Shown here in pieces: positions 35,976 through 44,159 of a DNA stretch of 64,000 nucleotides (position 1 is the first letter of the stretch; each line of letters opens with the position of its first letter). The notes beneath the pieces are model-generated. The model had not been told where the DNA came from. It saw only the letters and a program-made list of their open reading frames with translations, and ran no database searches. The translations under genes were made by a program, and so were the position numbers. The DNA comes from Rhodococcus sp. 1163 (lineage in GTDB: Bacteria > Actinomycetota > Actinomycetes > Mycobacteriales > Mycobacteriaceae): assembly GCF_002091985.1 (NCBI RefSeq), contig NZ_MKKX01000032.1, forward strand, positions 112,220-176,219, given 5' to 3'.

Positions 35976-36914
35976 TCAGAAGGCCGAGCCGGACAAAGGT
36001 GCCGCTCGATCGCAGGGGACCGGCCGCGGATTCTCTGGATCGAGGGCGTTGAGCACGAAGTGGGCCGCTCGCCGGGATCCGGCGATGCCGGCGTGCTCGG
36101 TGAAGTCGACGTCGCATCCGTCCTGGACGAGGATGTTGTGAACGTTGTCGCCACCGGGCTGCAGGGCCGAGGAGTACGGGACGACGAGTTCGTCGTACTT
36201 CGTTGCGATGTTGGTGTACTCGATCTCGGGGTAGTAGTAGCCACCCTCCCGGATCGCCCGCATGAACGACGAGTCGGGATCGAGCTGGCCACACGCATGG
36301 CAGATCGGTAGGTCCTCGGTTTTCATTCCGAGTCGCCGGGCCTGTTCGAATATGAGGTCCATTCCTGCCACGGTGGTGCCGTTCCATGCGGGTGCGATCG
36401 AGATGTATTTGTCGATCTTGTCGCGGCCACCCAGATACTTCGCGTAGTAGGCAGGCAGGATCGTGCCCTGGGAGTGGCCGACGACATCCACCTTGGAGGC
36501 GCCGGTAGCGGTGAGAACTCCGTCGACGAAGGTGGCGAACTCGCTCGCGCTGTCCTCCATGTTTCCCATGCCCCCGATTGCCGTTGCAGGCCAGGGCAAC
36601 CCGTCCGGTGCACCGTAGGTGAGCGCAAAAACGCAGTATCCCTCGTTCTTCAGCAGAGGAACGTATGTCCCCCAGTTGGTCTGTTGCGAGCCGCCGGTTC
36701 CGTGCACGAGCACCACTGGGTCGGGATGTTCTTCGGACGGCACGCACCCGTAGTCGTTGGAACCGGGTAGTGAGCCACCGGGATTGGTCAGCTCCGGCAC
36801 GATGCCGCCGAAGAAGTCGTACGACACCGGGAGTTCCGACGCCGAGGCCTGGCCGGTTCCGGCGAACAGCAACGCAACTACCGAGCCGAGCGCCGCAATC
36901 AGTTTCCTCTGCAT
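35976..36914 (-). CDS. secreted triacylglycerol lipase-like esterase
   Basis: The 312-residue protein begins with a Sec signal (KLIAALGSVVALLFAGTGQASA) and has the alpha/beta-hydrolase lipase plan: VVLVHGTGGSQQTNWGTYVPLL (oxyanion HG), VDVVGHSQGTILPAYYAKYLGG with nucleophile Ser, an Asp in VQDGCDVDF and a His in TEHAGIAG. Cys in ICHACG, DYGC and DGCD may form disulfides. It matches the actinomycete class of secreted lipases that hydrolyse acylglycerols. It is an isolated gene with no operon partner. Confidence 0.85.
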   Translation of the reverse strand: MQRKLIAALGSVVALLFAGTGQASASELPVSYDFFGGIVPELTNPGGSLPGSNDYGCVPSEEHPDPVVLVHGTGGSQQTNWGTYVPLLKNEGYCVFALTYGAPDGLPWPATAIGGMGNMEDSASEFATFVDGVLTATGASKVDVVGHSQGTILPAYYAKYLGGRDKIDKYISIAPAWNGTTVAGMDLIFEQARRLGMKTEDLPICHACGQLDPDSSFMRAIREGGYYYPEIEYTNIATKYDELVVPYSSALQPGGDNVHNILVQDGCDVDFTEHAGIAGSRRAAHFVLNALDPENPRPVPCDRAAPLSGSAF

Positions 36915-37137
36915 GTCGAGAACCTAGCCAATGCTTGATCTCATGGGGCCTGTTTGGTCAAAGAAGCGGACCATCGACTCCACGAGGGGAGCGACGACCG
37001 CACTGCCGGCACTGACCGAACTGCTCGAGGTACTTCTAACCGATGCGACAGTCAGGTATCGAAACCATCTGGACAGGAGCAGTTCTCAGTTTCCGGCAAC
37101 GGGGACATGAACTCCCCGGAGTCGATCCAATTCCCGC

Positions 37138-37734
37138 TCAGTGTGGGGTGAGGTTTCGCAAGGCCAGACCGAGAATGCGCGGCAGGTCGTCGACTCCGTA
37201 GCCTGTCCCGGATTCGCCTGTCCGGTCGGTAATCAGGTGGTTGGACATTGCCAGCCCGTGCAACAGGACCCAGAGCAGCGGGCCGACGTCCCGGGCGTCG
37301 CCGGTGATGAGAATGTTGCTCCGCTGCGCCTCGACGACCAGTTCATGGAAATAGCTGGTGAAGTCGGTAGCGGTCTCTTTCAGCACCCGGCTCGGCTTGA
37401 ACGCGTAGTCGCCTCCGAACTCGAGTCGGTAATGGTTCGGGTATTCCCAGGCGACACGGACGTAGGCAAGGCAGGCGCGGAACAGCGAGGTGGAAGCTGT
37501 CGCGGGGTCCGCTACTGCGCGCTGCATCTCCGCTTTCAAGAACGTCAGGTTCTCGGCGGCCACCGTACTGAGCAGATCGTCTTTGTCTTGGAAGTGGCGG
37601 TACGGCGCGGTCCGCGACACATCGGCGGCCGCGCCGACTGCTCGCAGTGTGACGTGAGCGGGCCCGCCCCGTGCCAAGAGGTCGCTGGCCGCGGCTATCA
37701 AGGTGCTGCGCGTGTCTCGGGTCTGTTCTTGCAC
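37138..37734 (-). CDS. TetR-family regulator (WHG-type C-terminal domain)
   Basis: The product of about 198 residues has a TetR HTH (RSTLIAAASDLLARGGPAHVTLRAVGAAADVSRTAPYRHFQDKDDLLSTV) and a C-terminal domain with YPNHYRLEFGGDYAFKP, a feature of the WHG-type ligand domain. The GTG at 37734 is chosen because TATCCT ends six bases upstream, which fits a leaderless start, with TTGACA further upstream. A TTG at 37767 would run into the operator. It diverges from the pentapeptide-repeat gene, with two matching operators between them. Confidence 0.75.
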   Translation of the reverse strand: MQEQTRDTRSTLIAAASDLLARGGPAHVTLRAVGAAADVSRTAPYRHFQDKDDLLSTVAAENLTFLKAEMQRAVADPATASTSLFRACLAYVRVAWEYPNHYRLEFGGDYAFKPSRVLKETATDFTSYFHELVVEAQRSNILITGDARDVGPLLWVLLHGLAMSNHLITDRTGESGTGYGVDDLPRILGLALRNLTPH

Positions 37735-37753
37735 CTCCTCAGGATATGAGGTT

Positions 37754-37796
37754 GTTGACGCTGTCAACGAGTCGCTGCTAGGTTGACGTTGTCAAC
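37754..37796. promoter_or_regulatory. two TetR operators
   Basis: GTTGACGCTGTCAAC (37754-37768) and GTTGACGTTGTCAAC (37782-37796) share the arms GTTGAC/GTCAAC with a 3-bp centre, 28 bp apart. The first includes the TTGACA -35 box of the TetR gene. Binding would control both the TetR gene and the divergent pentapeptide-repeat gene. Confidence 0.82.
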
Positions 37797-37868
37797 TTGA
37801 TGCTCGGTGGCGTTGGTTGCCCTGGTCAGGTGGTGGCCAGTCACTGTGCTTGTCCTACCGGGGGTTCA

Positions 37869-38441
37869 ATGACATCGACAGCGCAGACGCATCTCCTCGA
37901 ACTACTCCGCACGGATGTCGCGGCCTGGAATTCCCTCCGAGTCCGTGGCCTGAAGAGCGCCAGTCTCGTCGACGCCGATCTGGCAGGGGTGAACCTGGCG
38001 GGTGCAAACTTGTCGGGCGTGGACCTCACCGGTGCCGACCTGTCTGGAGCCGATCTCACCGACGCCACCCTCGCCGGCGCCGATCTGACGTCCGCCGAAT
38101 TCGTCGGCACTGATCTGGCGAGGGCCGATCTCACTGGAGTGACCGCTCACGACGCCAACTTCACCGGCGCTTACCTCACGCGGGCTTGTCTGAGGGATGC
38201 AGACCTGACGTTGGCATATCTGACGTCAACCTTTCTCGGGCACGCGAATCTCGCCGGAGCGGATCTCTCTTGCGCGTACATGACCGGCGCGTACCTCGCT
38301 GACGCTGACCTGACCGGCGCCATCCTGATTGGTACCTATCTAGGCAAGGTCAACCTGACCGGCGCGAAAATCGGCACTGCTGTCCTGACCGGTGCAGATC
38401 TCACTGAGGCAACGATGCCGGACGGCACCTCGACGGATTGA
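37869..38441 (+). CDS. pentapeptide-repeat protein
   Basis: After a 30-residue helical lead (TAQTHLLELLRTDVAAWNSLR), the 190-residue protein is built of about 28 A(D/N)LxG-type units (DADLAGVNLAGANLSGVDLTGADL and so on), which fold as a right-handed beta-helix. Some such proteins mimic DNA and protect gyrase (MfpA and Qnr), but most have unknown roles. The N-terminal helical lead and TetR control suggest a regulated cytoplasmic protein. The ATG at 37869 has GGGGG six bases upstream. Earlier starts would overlap the operator. Confidence 0.85.
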   Translation: MTSTAQTHLLELLRTDVAAWNSLRVRGLKSASLVDADLAGVNLAGANLSGVDLTGADLSGADLTDATLAGADLTSAEFVGTDLARADLTGVTAHDANFTGAYLTRACLRDADLTLAYLTSTFLGHANLAGADLSCAYMTGAYLADADLTGAILIGTYLGKVNLTGAKIGTAVLTGADLTEATMPDGTSTD

Positions 38442-38897
38442 CGGCGATCGGCAATCGGTACAGAACTCGGTTCGCCAGCAGCCGTCCGAGCGAAGCGGTC
38501 AGGCCCAGCCCTCTGAGTGTCGACGTCAGAAACGACACACCACCCATTTGTCCCCGCCATGCTCGATGACCGACTGAACGGAACCGGCCCACCCAGGTCA
38601 CCGATACAACGCTGCGCTCGCAGCTTGCACGAGCCGAACAGTCGAGAGTGTGCACCTCATACGCTCGGGGTTGCTTCCCTCATTGAGATCCGCATTCCAT
38701 ACAACGGCGCGTCAACGGATGAACTCGCAGTGGATCGTGAATTGGCGTTCGGGCCTTGACTGGTGCCGGAATGCAAGCGGACGTTTCTATGCTCGATGCT
38801 TACGCGTCATCCAAGAAACGGTCACAGGTATGTGAAGCCTTCTGATTACACGCGATACCGACAGGTTTGATCAGGGCAATCGACGTAGATTAGGACG
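38442..38897. other. 456-bp gap without a recognised gene
   Basis: No frame has convincing codon use or similarity. The last part before 38898 is comparatively AT-rich and may hold the promoter of the next gene. Confidence 0.4.
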
Positions 38898-39491
38898 ATG
38901 ACCGACGTGCGTTACACCGATTACGCATGGATCCGAGATAATCCATTTCTGTTCGACGAGGGATTCTGTTTGACGATCTGCACTTCAGCGACCATCGACG
39001 ACGTAGCGGCAGTGCTACCGGCGGTGACCGCATCGAGTAGCGGTGATTACGAAGCCCTCACCGAATTCGCGTATGACCACGGGTTCGATCTGATCGGCGG
39101 TCTCCTTCAAGTCGATGATGCCGTCGTATTCTACGAGCCCTACGGCTACCTCGGTGACGATGCCAAGCAGTCACTATCGGTTGGTCGGACAGTGGTCAGC
39201 ATCGATGGAAACCCTGCCATCAGCTACTTCAAGTTCTTCCGAGACGGGTCGACGGTCACAACGTTCGAGAAGATGTTCGCAGACTCACGGAGCGGCGAGG
39301 ACCCTGATGCACTTCTTCCGCTCATGGAACGGATCGGTGGCTTTCACCTCGGTCGAGAACCTGATGAGATGCTGCCAGAGGTCGTCACCTATCACCAGGC
39401 AGCCTTCGCGCTGGCCGAGGCGATAACCGTTGTACGACTGACTCATTCGTTGCTGAGTCAGTCGCAGTACCGCATCTGTCAGTTCACCTGA
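38898..39491 (+). CDS. DUF6461-type protein
   Basis: The 197-residue protein starts with YTDYAWIRDNPFLFDEGFCLTICTSATIDDVAAVLPA, which matches the DUF6461 family of actinomycetes. It continues with VVSIDGNPAISYFKFFRDGSTVTTFEKMFADSRSGEDPDALLPLMERIGG and GFHLG. No catalytic motif is known for the family, which is often found in tandem or near variable genes and looks like an immunity- or sensor-type protein. It precedes a related gene by 183 bp. The ATG has AGGA close upstream. Confidence 0.68.
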   Translation: MTDVRYTDYAWIRDNPFLFDEGFCLTICTSATIDDVAAVLPAVTASSSGDYEALTEFAYDHGFDLIGGLLQVDDAVVFYEPYGYLGDDAKQSLSVGRTVVSIDGNPAISYFKFFRDGSTVTTFEKMFADSRSGEDPDALLPLMERIGGFHLGREPDEMLPEVVTYHQAAFALAEAITVVRLTHSLLSQSQYRICQFT

Positions 39492-39674
39492 TCAGCAGTA
39501 GACCTTCGAGCTCATGCATTTCGCCGAGGGTGTCGACCGGGCCTAGCTCCAGGGTGTACACGTCGTAGTTCGCGGTGTCGGACATGGAGCCGACTGTAGG
39601 TCCTGTATTGCGACAAATTGTCCGGGGACTGCTGCGTGTTGGGCTGGTGCCTCTTCGAGTGGAAAGCTGTCCTG

Positions 39675-40259
39675 ATGACGTCGACAGAAATTTCTCAGGA
39701 CGATTTTGCGTGGGTCGAGGAGGACGACCGCTTCGATATGGGTTTGTGTTTCACGCTGGTGCATTCCGCTGATCCGGAGGCTGTGCTCGAGGTGTTCAAT
39801 TCCGTGAACCCGAGGAAGGTGCGCCGGGCTGCGGGGATGAGTGACGACGAGTGGATGGATTCGCTCGGTGATGATGATCTGGCGCAGAGGTTTGCGGGTG
39901 TTGCCGGTGGCTGGGTGTGGGTGCTCGAGGAGTTCGCGATCAATGCGGTGTTGCCACCGCTGCCGGAGCGGTTGTCGGATGCGTTCGGCACCAGCATCAC
40001 TGTGCAGTGGGATGTGAATTTGCTGTCGACGTTCGTGTACGCCGTCGATGGCGGCATCGAGCGGCATTTCGAGTTGGGGCGGGTGGCTGACCCTTCGGAT
40101 CGCTCGGTTCCCGAGGGTTATCTGGATGAAGAGGACGAGATCGATTGGGACGAGTGGATGTCGGGTGGTTTGTGCATGCAGGCGCGGCTCGCGGGAGTGA
40201 TTGCTCTGACGGCTGATCCGATCGAACCTTTGATCACCGAGACCTGCGGTGGGGCATAG
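39675..40259 (+). CDS. second DUF6461-like protein
   Basis: The 194-residue acidic protein keeps the opening pattern DDFAWVEEDDRFDMGLCFTLVHSADPEAVLEVFNSV seen in the preceding gene. It also has GWVWVLEEFAINAVLPPLPERLSDAFGTSITVQWDVNLLSTFVYAVDGGIERHFELGR, where the first gene has DAVVFYEPYG and ISYFKFFRDG. A stretch of Asp/Glu (EEDEIDWDEW) lies near the end. It is likely a diverged duplicate. The ATG at 39675 has GGAAAG nine bases upstream. The YdcF gene follows 20 bp later, so it may be co-transcribed. Confidence 0.65.
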   Translation: MTSTEISQDDFAWVEEDDRFDMGLCFTLVHSADPEAVLEVFNSVNPRKVRRAAGMSDDEWMDSLGDDDLAQRFAGVAGGWVWVLEEFAINAVLPPLPERLSDAFGTSITVQWDVNLLSTFVYAVDGGIERHFELGRVADPSDRSVPEGYLDEEDEIDWDEWMSGGLCMQARLAGVIALTADPIEPLITETCGGA

Positions 40260-40279
40260 CTGTCGGATAGGTTCGACAA

Positions 40280-41005
40280 ATGTCCTTTGACGCACGTGCG
40301 GTTGCGCTCGGCCTCGTCGCGGTGCTCGGGCTTGTACTTCTGATCGCGGTGGTCGTTCTCGAGTTGTGGTTTTTCGTGCTGTGGGCGGCGGTGTTGTTGG
40401 TTGTGCAGCTCGCAGCGTTTGCCGTGTACGCCTTGATTTACGGACGTATCGAGCCGCCGGAGGGGAGTGCATCTGTCGTCGCGTTGGGCTGCGGGTTAGG
40501 TCCGGGCGGCAGCGTCACTCCGCTGTTGACGAGCCGGTTGGATCGTGCGCTCGGGGTGTACAACGGTCAGATCGAGGCCGGCAGCTGGCCAGCTCTGATC
40601 GTGTCGGGTGGGCAGGGGACCGACGAGTCGGTGGCCGAGGGCACTGCGATGAAGCAGTACCTCGCTGCGCGGGGCGTCGCGGAGGCGAAGGTCTTTGCGG
40701 AGACGGAGTCGCGGAATACCCGCGAGAATCTCGTGTACAGCAAGGAGTTACTGGACTCGGCGGGCCTGACATCTGAGCCGATGATTGTCGTCACCAGCGA
40801 CTTTCATGTGCTGAGAACAGCAGGGCTCACCCGCGATCTGGGTATCAACGCTCATGTGACGGGGGCCAGAGCTGCCCGGACCCACTCGCGAAAGGCTTTC
40901 CTACGCGAATTCGCGGCTGTGCTGCAGCGCTATTGGAAAGCCAACGCCGTCTTACTCGTTGGCATACTTGCCTTCGTGGTCTTCCTACAGAACGTCAACG
41001 GATGA
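40280..41005 (+). CDS. YdcF/DUF218-family membrane protein
   Basis: The 241-residue protein has two or three N-terminal helices (LGLVAVLGLVLLIAVVVLELWFFVLW, then LLVVQLAAFAVYALIYG) followed by a DUF218 domain. That domain shows ALGCGLGPGGSVTPLLTSRLDRAL, LIVSGGQGTDESVAEGTAMKQYL, ESRNTRENLVYSKELL and VTSDFHVLRTAGLTRDLG. A final helix ends the protein. DUF218 proteins such as SanA and ElyC act in the cell envelope, and the conserved acidic and His residues suggest an enzymatic site. Its TGA overlaps the next gene's ATG. Confidence 0.82.
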   Translation: MSFDARAVALGLVAVLGLVLLIAVVVLELWFFVLWAAVLLVVQLAAFAVYALIYGRIEPPEGSASVVALGCGLGPGGSVTPLLTSRLDRALGVYNGQIEAGSWPALIVSGGQGTDESVAEGTAMKQYLAARGVAEAKVFAETESRNTRENLVYSKELLDSAGLTSEPMIVVTSDFHVLRTAGLTRDLGINAHVTGARAARTHSRKAFLREFAAVLQRYWKANAVLLVGILAFVVFLQNVNG

Positions 41006-42258
41006 ATGGGAAGCGCGCACTCGCGCATGTGACCCTGTTGGCGGGGGCGTTCGTGGCGGCGTTGACGCTGACGACAACGGTCTCGCACAACTTCGCGTTC
41101 GTCTCCGGCGGTGACCGGCTCGATGTCTTCTTCGACAGTGCCGCGTCGGCGGCGACGCTGGGTGCGATTGTTGCCGTGGTGATTGCGACGGTGGTATCAC
41201 GTACCCGGAGTGCCGGTGCGGCAGCGGGATTCGGCGTCGTGCTGCTTGCGGTCGTCTCGCTCGTGCAACCGGCCGGGCAGTTGCAATTGCGGGCTCTTGC
41301 AGCGGGGCTGATTCTCGGCGGTGTCGCGGCTCTCACCGGCATGCGGGAGCGTCGAACATTGCAGTGCGCTCTGGTGGTCGGCGTGGTGTCCGCGACGGCT
41401 ATGGCGGGCCCGCTGGAAAGCGAAGGCATGTCGCGTCGCTACGCCGACTACCTCGAGCCTGATGCACCGCAGACGTATCTACTGGTCGCGCTCGGTGTGT
41501 TCGCTGTCTTGTTGGCTGTGTCGGCGTCGATGAAAGCGTTCGACAAAGAACCCGAACCCGTGGACAACAAGGGTCGAGTCCTGTTGGTAGGGATAGTAAT
41601 TCCTGTTGCCGGGTTGGTGCTTTACTGGCTGTTTCAGCGATCGGTGTGGAGCCTCGGGACCGGCGAGGCCATGCAGAATCGGTGGTTGCTCGGGCTTGTG
41701 GTGATCCCGCTACTGGTCGGCGCGGCGTTCGCTCTTCCTGCCGCGTCCGGGGCTGTCGTTCTCGCCGCGCTGGCGTATCTGGGTGCCGGCTCCACCGGTT
41801 CGTTCGAGATGTCGACAGCGCTCGTGTTCGTTGCGCTGTTGTTGGCGGGCTCGGTGGTCGGGTGGCGATGGCGTTCACCGATGACGGGTTTCGCGCTCCT
41901 GGCGGTGGTCGCTGCTACGGGATTGTTCACCGATCCACCGCTCGACTGGATCAACATGGGGGCCAACGTTTTCGTGCTTCCCTTCGCTGTCGGCTTGCTC
42001 TACGCTTCGCTGCTTCCTACGGATGTACCCGCCGCGACGATGTCGGTGACGACGCCGATCGCGGTGTCGATTCCGATCGTCGCCGAGTTCGGTTGGACGG
42101 CCTACACCCCGCTCACCACGATCGAGCCGACGTTCTCCCCGACCGCCTGGACGTGGACGTCCACCGCGGTGTCCGTCGGCTCGGTCCTGGCAGCAGGTGC
42201 GGCATTCGTGGTTCTGCGGCACACTCGCCGAGGAAGTTACGAGGCGCCATCGGGGTAG
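41002..42258 (+). CDS. polytopic membrane protein of unknown function
   Basis: The 418-residue protein has about 11-12 hydrophobic helices with few charged loops. No family motif was recognised. It starts with ATG at 41002, overlapping the stop of the YdcF-type gene (ATGA), so the two are translationally coupled and may act together in the cell envelope. The loop after helix six (FDKEPEPVDNKG) is the main charged segment. Confidence 0.7.
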   Translation: MNGKRALAHVTLLAGAFVAALTLTTTVSHNFAFVSGGDRLDVFFDSAASAATLGAIVAVVIATVVSRTRSAGAAAGFGVVLLAVVSLVQPAGQLQLRALAAGLILGGVAALTGMRERRTLQCALVVGVVSATAMAGPLESEGMSRRYADYLEPDAPQTYLLVALGVFAVLLAVSASMKAFDKEPEPVDNKGRVLLVGIVIPVAGLVLYWLFQRSVWSLGTGEAMQNRWLLGLVVIPLLVGAAFALPAASGAVVLAALAYLGAGSTGSFEMSTALVFVALLLAGSVVGWRWRSPMTGFALLAVVAATGLFTDPPLDWINMGANVFVLPFAVGLLYASLLPTDVPAATMSVTTPIAVSIPIVAEFGWTAYTPLTTIEPTFSPTAWTWTSTAVSVGSVLAAGAAFVVLRHTRRGSYEAPSG

Positions 42259-42295
42259 CTCCCCGGCGGCGCCTCACCATGCCCTCTTGACAAAC

Positions 42296-42325
42296 TTTCC
42301 TACATATCAGTTTTCCTACATATCA
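42296..42325 (+). repeat. 14-bp direct repeat
   Basis: TTTCCTACATATCA occurs twice, at 42296-42309 and 42312-42325, with a 2-bp gap. A TTGACA box lies just upstream (42287-42292). The 16-bp spacing is close to one and a half helical turns, so the copies would lie on opposite faces. It may be a regulator site or a trace of the nearby insertion. Confidence 0.6.
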
Positions 42326-42336
42326 ACCGAGGCGGC

Positions 42337-42622
42337 TCATTCGAACCGCAGGTCGGCGAAGGACGGCGTTGTATCGGCGTCCCACACATGTTCGAAGGAT
42401 TGTTCGACCAGTGGCCACAGGTGCTGTTCTCCGTCGTACACCGAGTTCACGACGTCGGCCCCGTCACCAAAGACCACGAATTCGTGGGGGATGACTCGTC
42501 CCGCCGCGTCTCGTCGCCCCTCCGGGTCCGGAAATCGCACAGCGACGACTTGTCCGTTTCGGCGCCACGCCGCGGGTTCGTCCGCGAGTTCGGCGAATGC
42601 ACGCTCGTATTCTGGAAGCGGG
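42337..42622 (-). pseudogene. C-terminal fragment of an interrupted gene
   Basis: The frame encodes EYERAFAELADEPAAWRRNGQVVAVRFPDPEGRRDAAGRVIPHEFVVFGDGADVVNSVYDGEQHLWPLVEQSFEHVWDADTTPSFADLRFE. It looks like a normal protein tail with an ordered Gly/Asp content. At 42623 it runs directly into ISL3 transposase sequence in the same frame, so the 5' part of the gene was lost by insertion or deletion. The family was not recognised. Confidence 0.5.
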
Positions 42623-42858
42623 CGAGTCCGTTGAACAGGCCGTGTTCGATGGCAGCGAGTATTTGTTCTCGGTGCCCGGCGATGCGACGTTGCAGTGTGA
42701 CGAACGATTCGATACGGCTGCGCCGTGCCCACTGAATCCAGCGTTCGAGTGCGTCGGCGGCCCGGTCGACGGGGAGCTCCGGTGTCGTGGTCGACGACGA
42801 CGGTGAGGTACTTGTGGCCGCGTTTATACGAGATCTCGTCGATCCCGATTCGTGTCAG
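42623..42858 (-). mobile_element. ISL3-family transposase fragment
   Basis: This 236-bp block encodes LTRIGIDEISYKRGHKYLTVVVDHDTG and then, after a frame change, ALERWIQWARRSRIESFVTLQRRIAG. It matches the block at 44616-44851 on the other strand over its whole length, without indels and with about a dozen mismatches by eye. Both lack the same internal part of the transposase (junction near 42779 here). It is a dead fragment. Confidence 0.8.
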
Positions 42859-43036
42859 GCCAGGCGGCAATTGTTCTGGTCGTGTTGTCGGTGTTCCAAG
42901 CTGGACAGAGTTATTTTTAAGAGCAGGCCCGCTACTCCCGCGACGATCCAGTTATCCCGATCGACAATTTCGGAGTACTCGTTCTGTGTGTGCTGGCCGC
43001 TGTCTTGATCGCCGCCGGGCCGTCACGGCCGGTCCG

Positions 43037-43459
43037 TCAACGTGGCATCGTCTGATTGCTGGACTTGCGCGAGGCGGCCAGCTGGTGGAAGACCGCCAGC
43101 ACGAGCGCCGGTACCGTCACCGGGGCAGCGCTTGCCAGCGGCGACCACAACGATGGCGTCGACATGCCCGCGTTGTAGAAGCCCACTGCCGTCAGGACCA
43201 GCATGGTTCCTGCAGCTACCCATGACATCGAAGACCTGCAGACGACCGCGGCGACCAGAAAAAGCGCAATAGGGATCGCCAGCACGAGGACGAGCGGGAA
43301 TCGGAAGTAGTCGAGTAGCGGCTGTTCACAGCTTTCTGGAGCCATCGTCAAGCCGAGTTCGCAGTTGGTTATTTGGAGCATCGGCCAGTCGGTGGCCCTT
43401 ACGCCCAGCGCTACGGCGATTACTGCGAGCACGGCCCACGCGACTCGAATACCTGGCAT
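43037..43459 (-). CDS. four-helix membrane protein
   Basis: The 140-residue protein has four hydrophobic segments: VAWAVLAVIAVALGVRA, FPLVLVLAIPIALFLVAAVVC, WVAAGTMLVLTAVGFYNAG and APVTVPALVLAVFHQLA. One extracytoplasmic loop has a Cys pair (ITNCELGLTMAPESCEQP). No family was recognised. The ATG at 43459 begins just before the first helix. It is an isolated gene among insertion-sequence debris. Confidence 0.6.
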   Translation of the reverse strand: MPGIRVAWAVLAVIAVALGVRATDWPMLQITNCELGLTMAPESCEQPLLDYFRFPLVLVLAIPIALFLVAAVVCRSSMSWVAAGTMLVLTAVGFYNAGMSTPSLWSPLASAAPVTVPALVLAVFHQLAASRKSSNQTMPR

Positions 43460-43565
43460 CGCGTAATCGTCTCACGAGCGACTGTGGCTCCTCTAGCTCA
43501 ATCCCTTTTGACCAGATCCCCGATACGTCCGACGCATCCTGGCACGGCGCATCCGCAGCAGCCGG

Positions 43566-43874
43566 TCATACATCGGCGAGGAAAAGCGCCATCATCAGCC
43601 CAGATCTATCGGAGGAGTCCGTGGTCTCGAAAATGTGATCGAGCAAAGCCTCTACCGGAACTGGCTTCGGGATTTCGTCATACTTGTCGCTGACCCTTCC
43701 GAGCTTCAACAGATCGCTGTTGTTGACGCAATCCAGAATTAACCTGACATCCGAGCGATCTGCATCCCCCGAGCTCGTCCCCATAAGCAGCAATACATCC
43801 GCGATCGAGAGCCAGTCGTCGATCTCTAGAATCCCGTGAAGGACCTTGCTGACCAGGTCGTCATAGCGCGACAT
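43566..43874 (-). CDS. small cytoplasmic protein of unknown function
   Basis: The 102-residue protein (from the ATG at 43874) is predicted to be helical: SRYDDLVSKVLHGILEIDDWLSIADVLLLMG, then DVRLILDCVNNSDLLKLGRVSD and EALLDHIFETTDSSDRSGLMMALFLADV. No family was recognised. An ATG four codons earlier is possible. The moderate size, acidic content and place beside mobile DNA would fit an accessory or immunity-type gene, but nothing in the sequence proves that. Confidence 0.5.
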   Translation of the reverse strand: MSRYDDLVSKVLHGILEIDDWLSIADVLLLMGTSSGDADRSDVRLILDCVNNSDLLKLGRVSDKYDEIPKPVPVEALLDHIFETTDSSDRSGLMMALFLADV

Positions 43875-44159
43875 GCATTTTCCCATCCTCGGATACAGAA
43901 CGTTGTTCGATTCTAGTTGTGAGAAGCGACGGCCACCCGGCCGGGAACTGGCTCGATGTCACGTAACCCACGCAACGCTCGCTGGAGGTAATTAGTGGCC
44001 GTCCGCGGGGGCTACGCCGTGGCCGCGCTCCAGGGTTCGGATCCTGTTGGTTTTCCGAGCCATCACGGTTGGGTCGCTGATCGCGCCTGAGCGGCCACAC
44101 GCCCTCCCCCGTCTAGGTTTTGGCTTGTCGAAGGTCAAAACTGAAGAACGGAGAACGGC

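Noticed and set aside
35761..36747. 328-codon minus frame through the lipase gene
   Set aside because: It is Arg-rich. The lipase with signal peptide and GHSQG is in another frame of the same strand.
42725..43225. 166-codon plus frame across the ISL3 fragment
   Set aside because: Its first part is antisense to transposase sequence and the rest has no recognisable domain.
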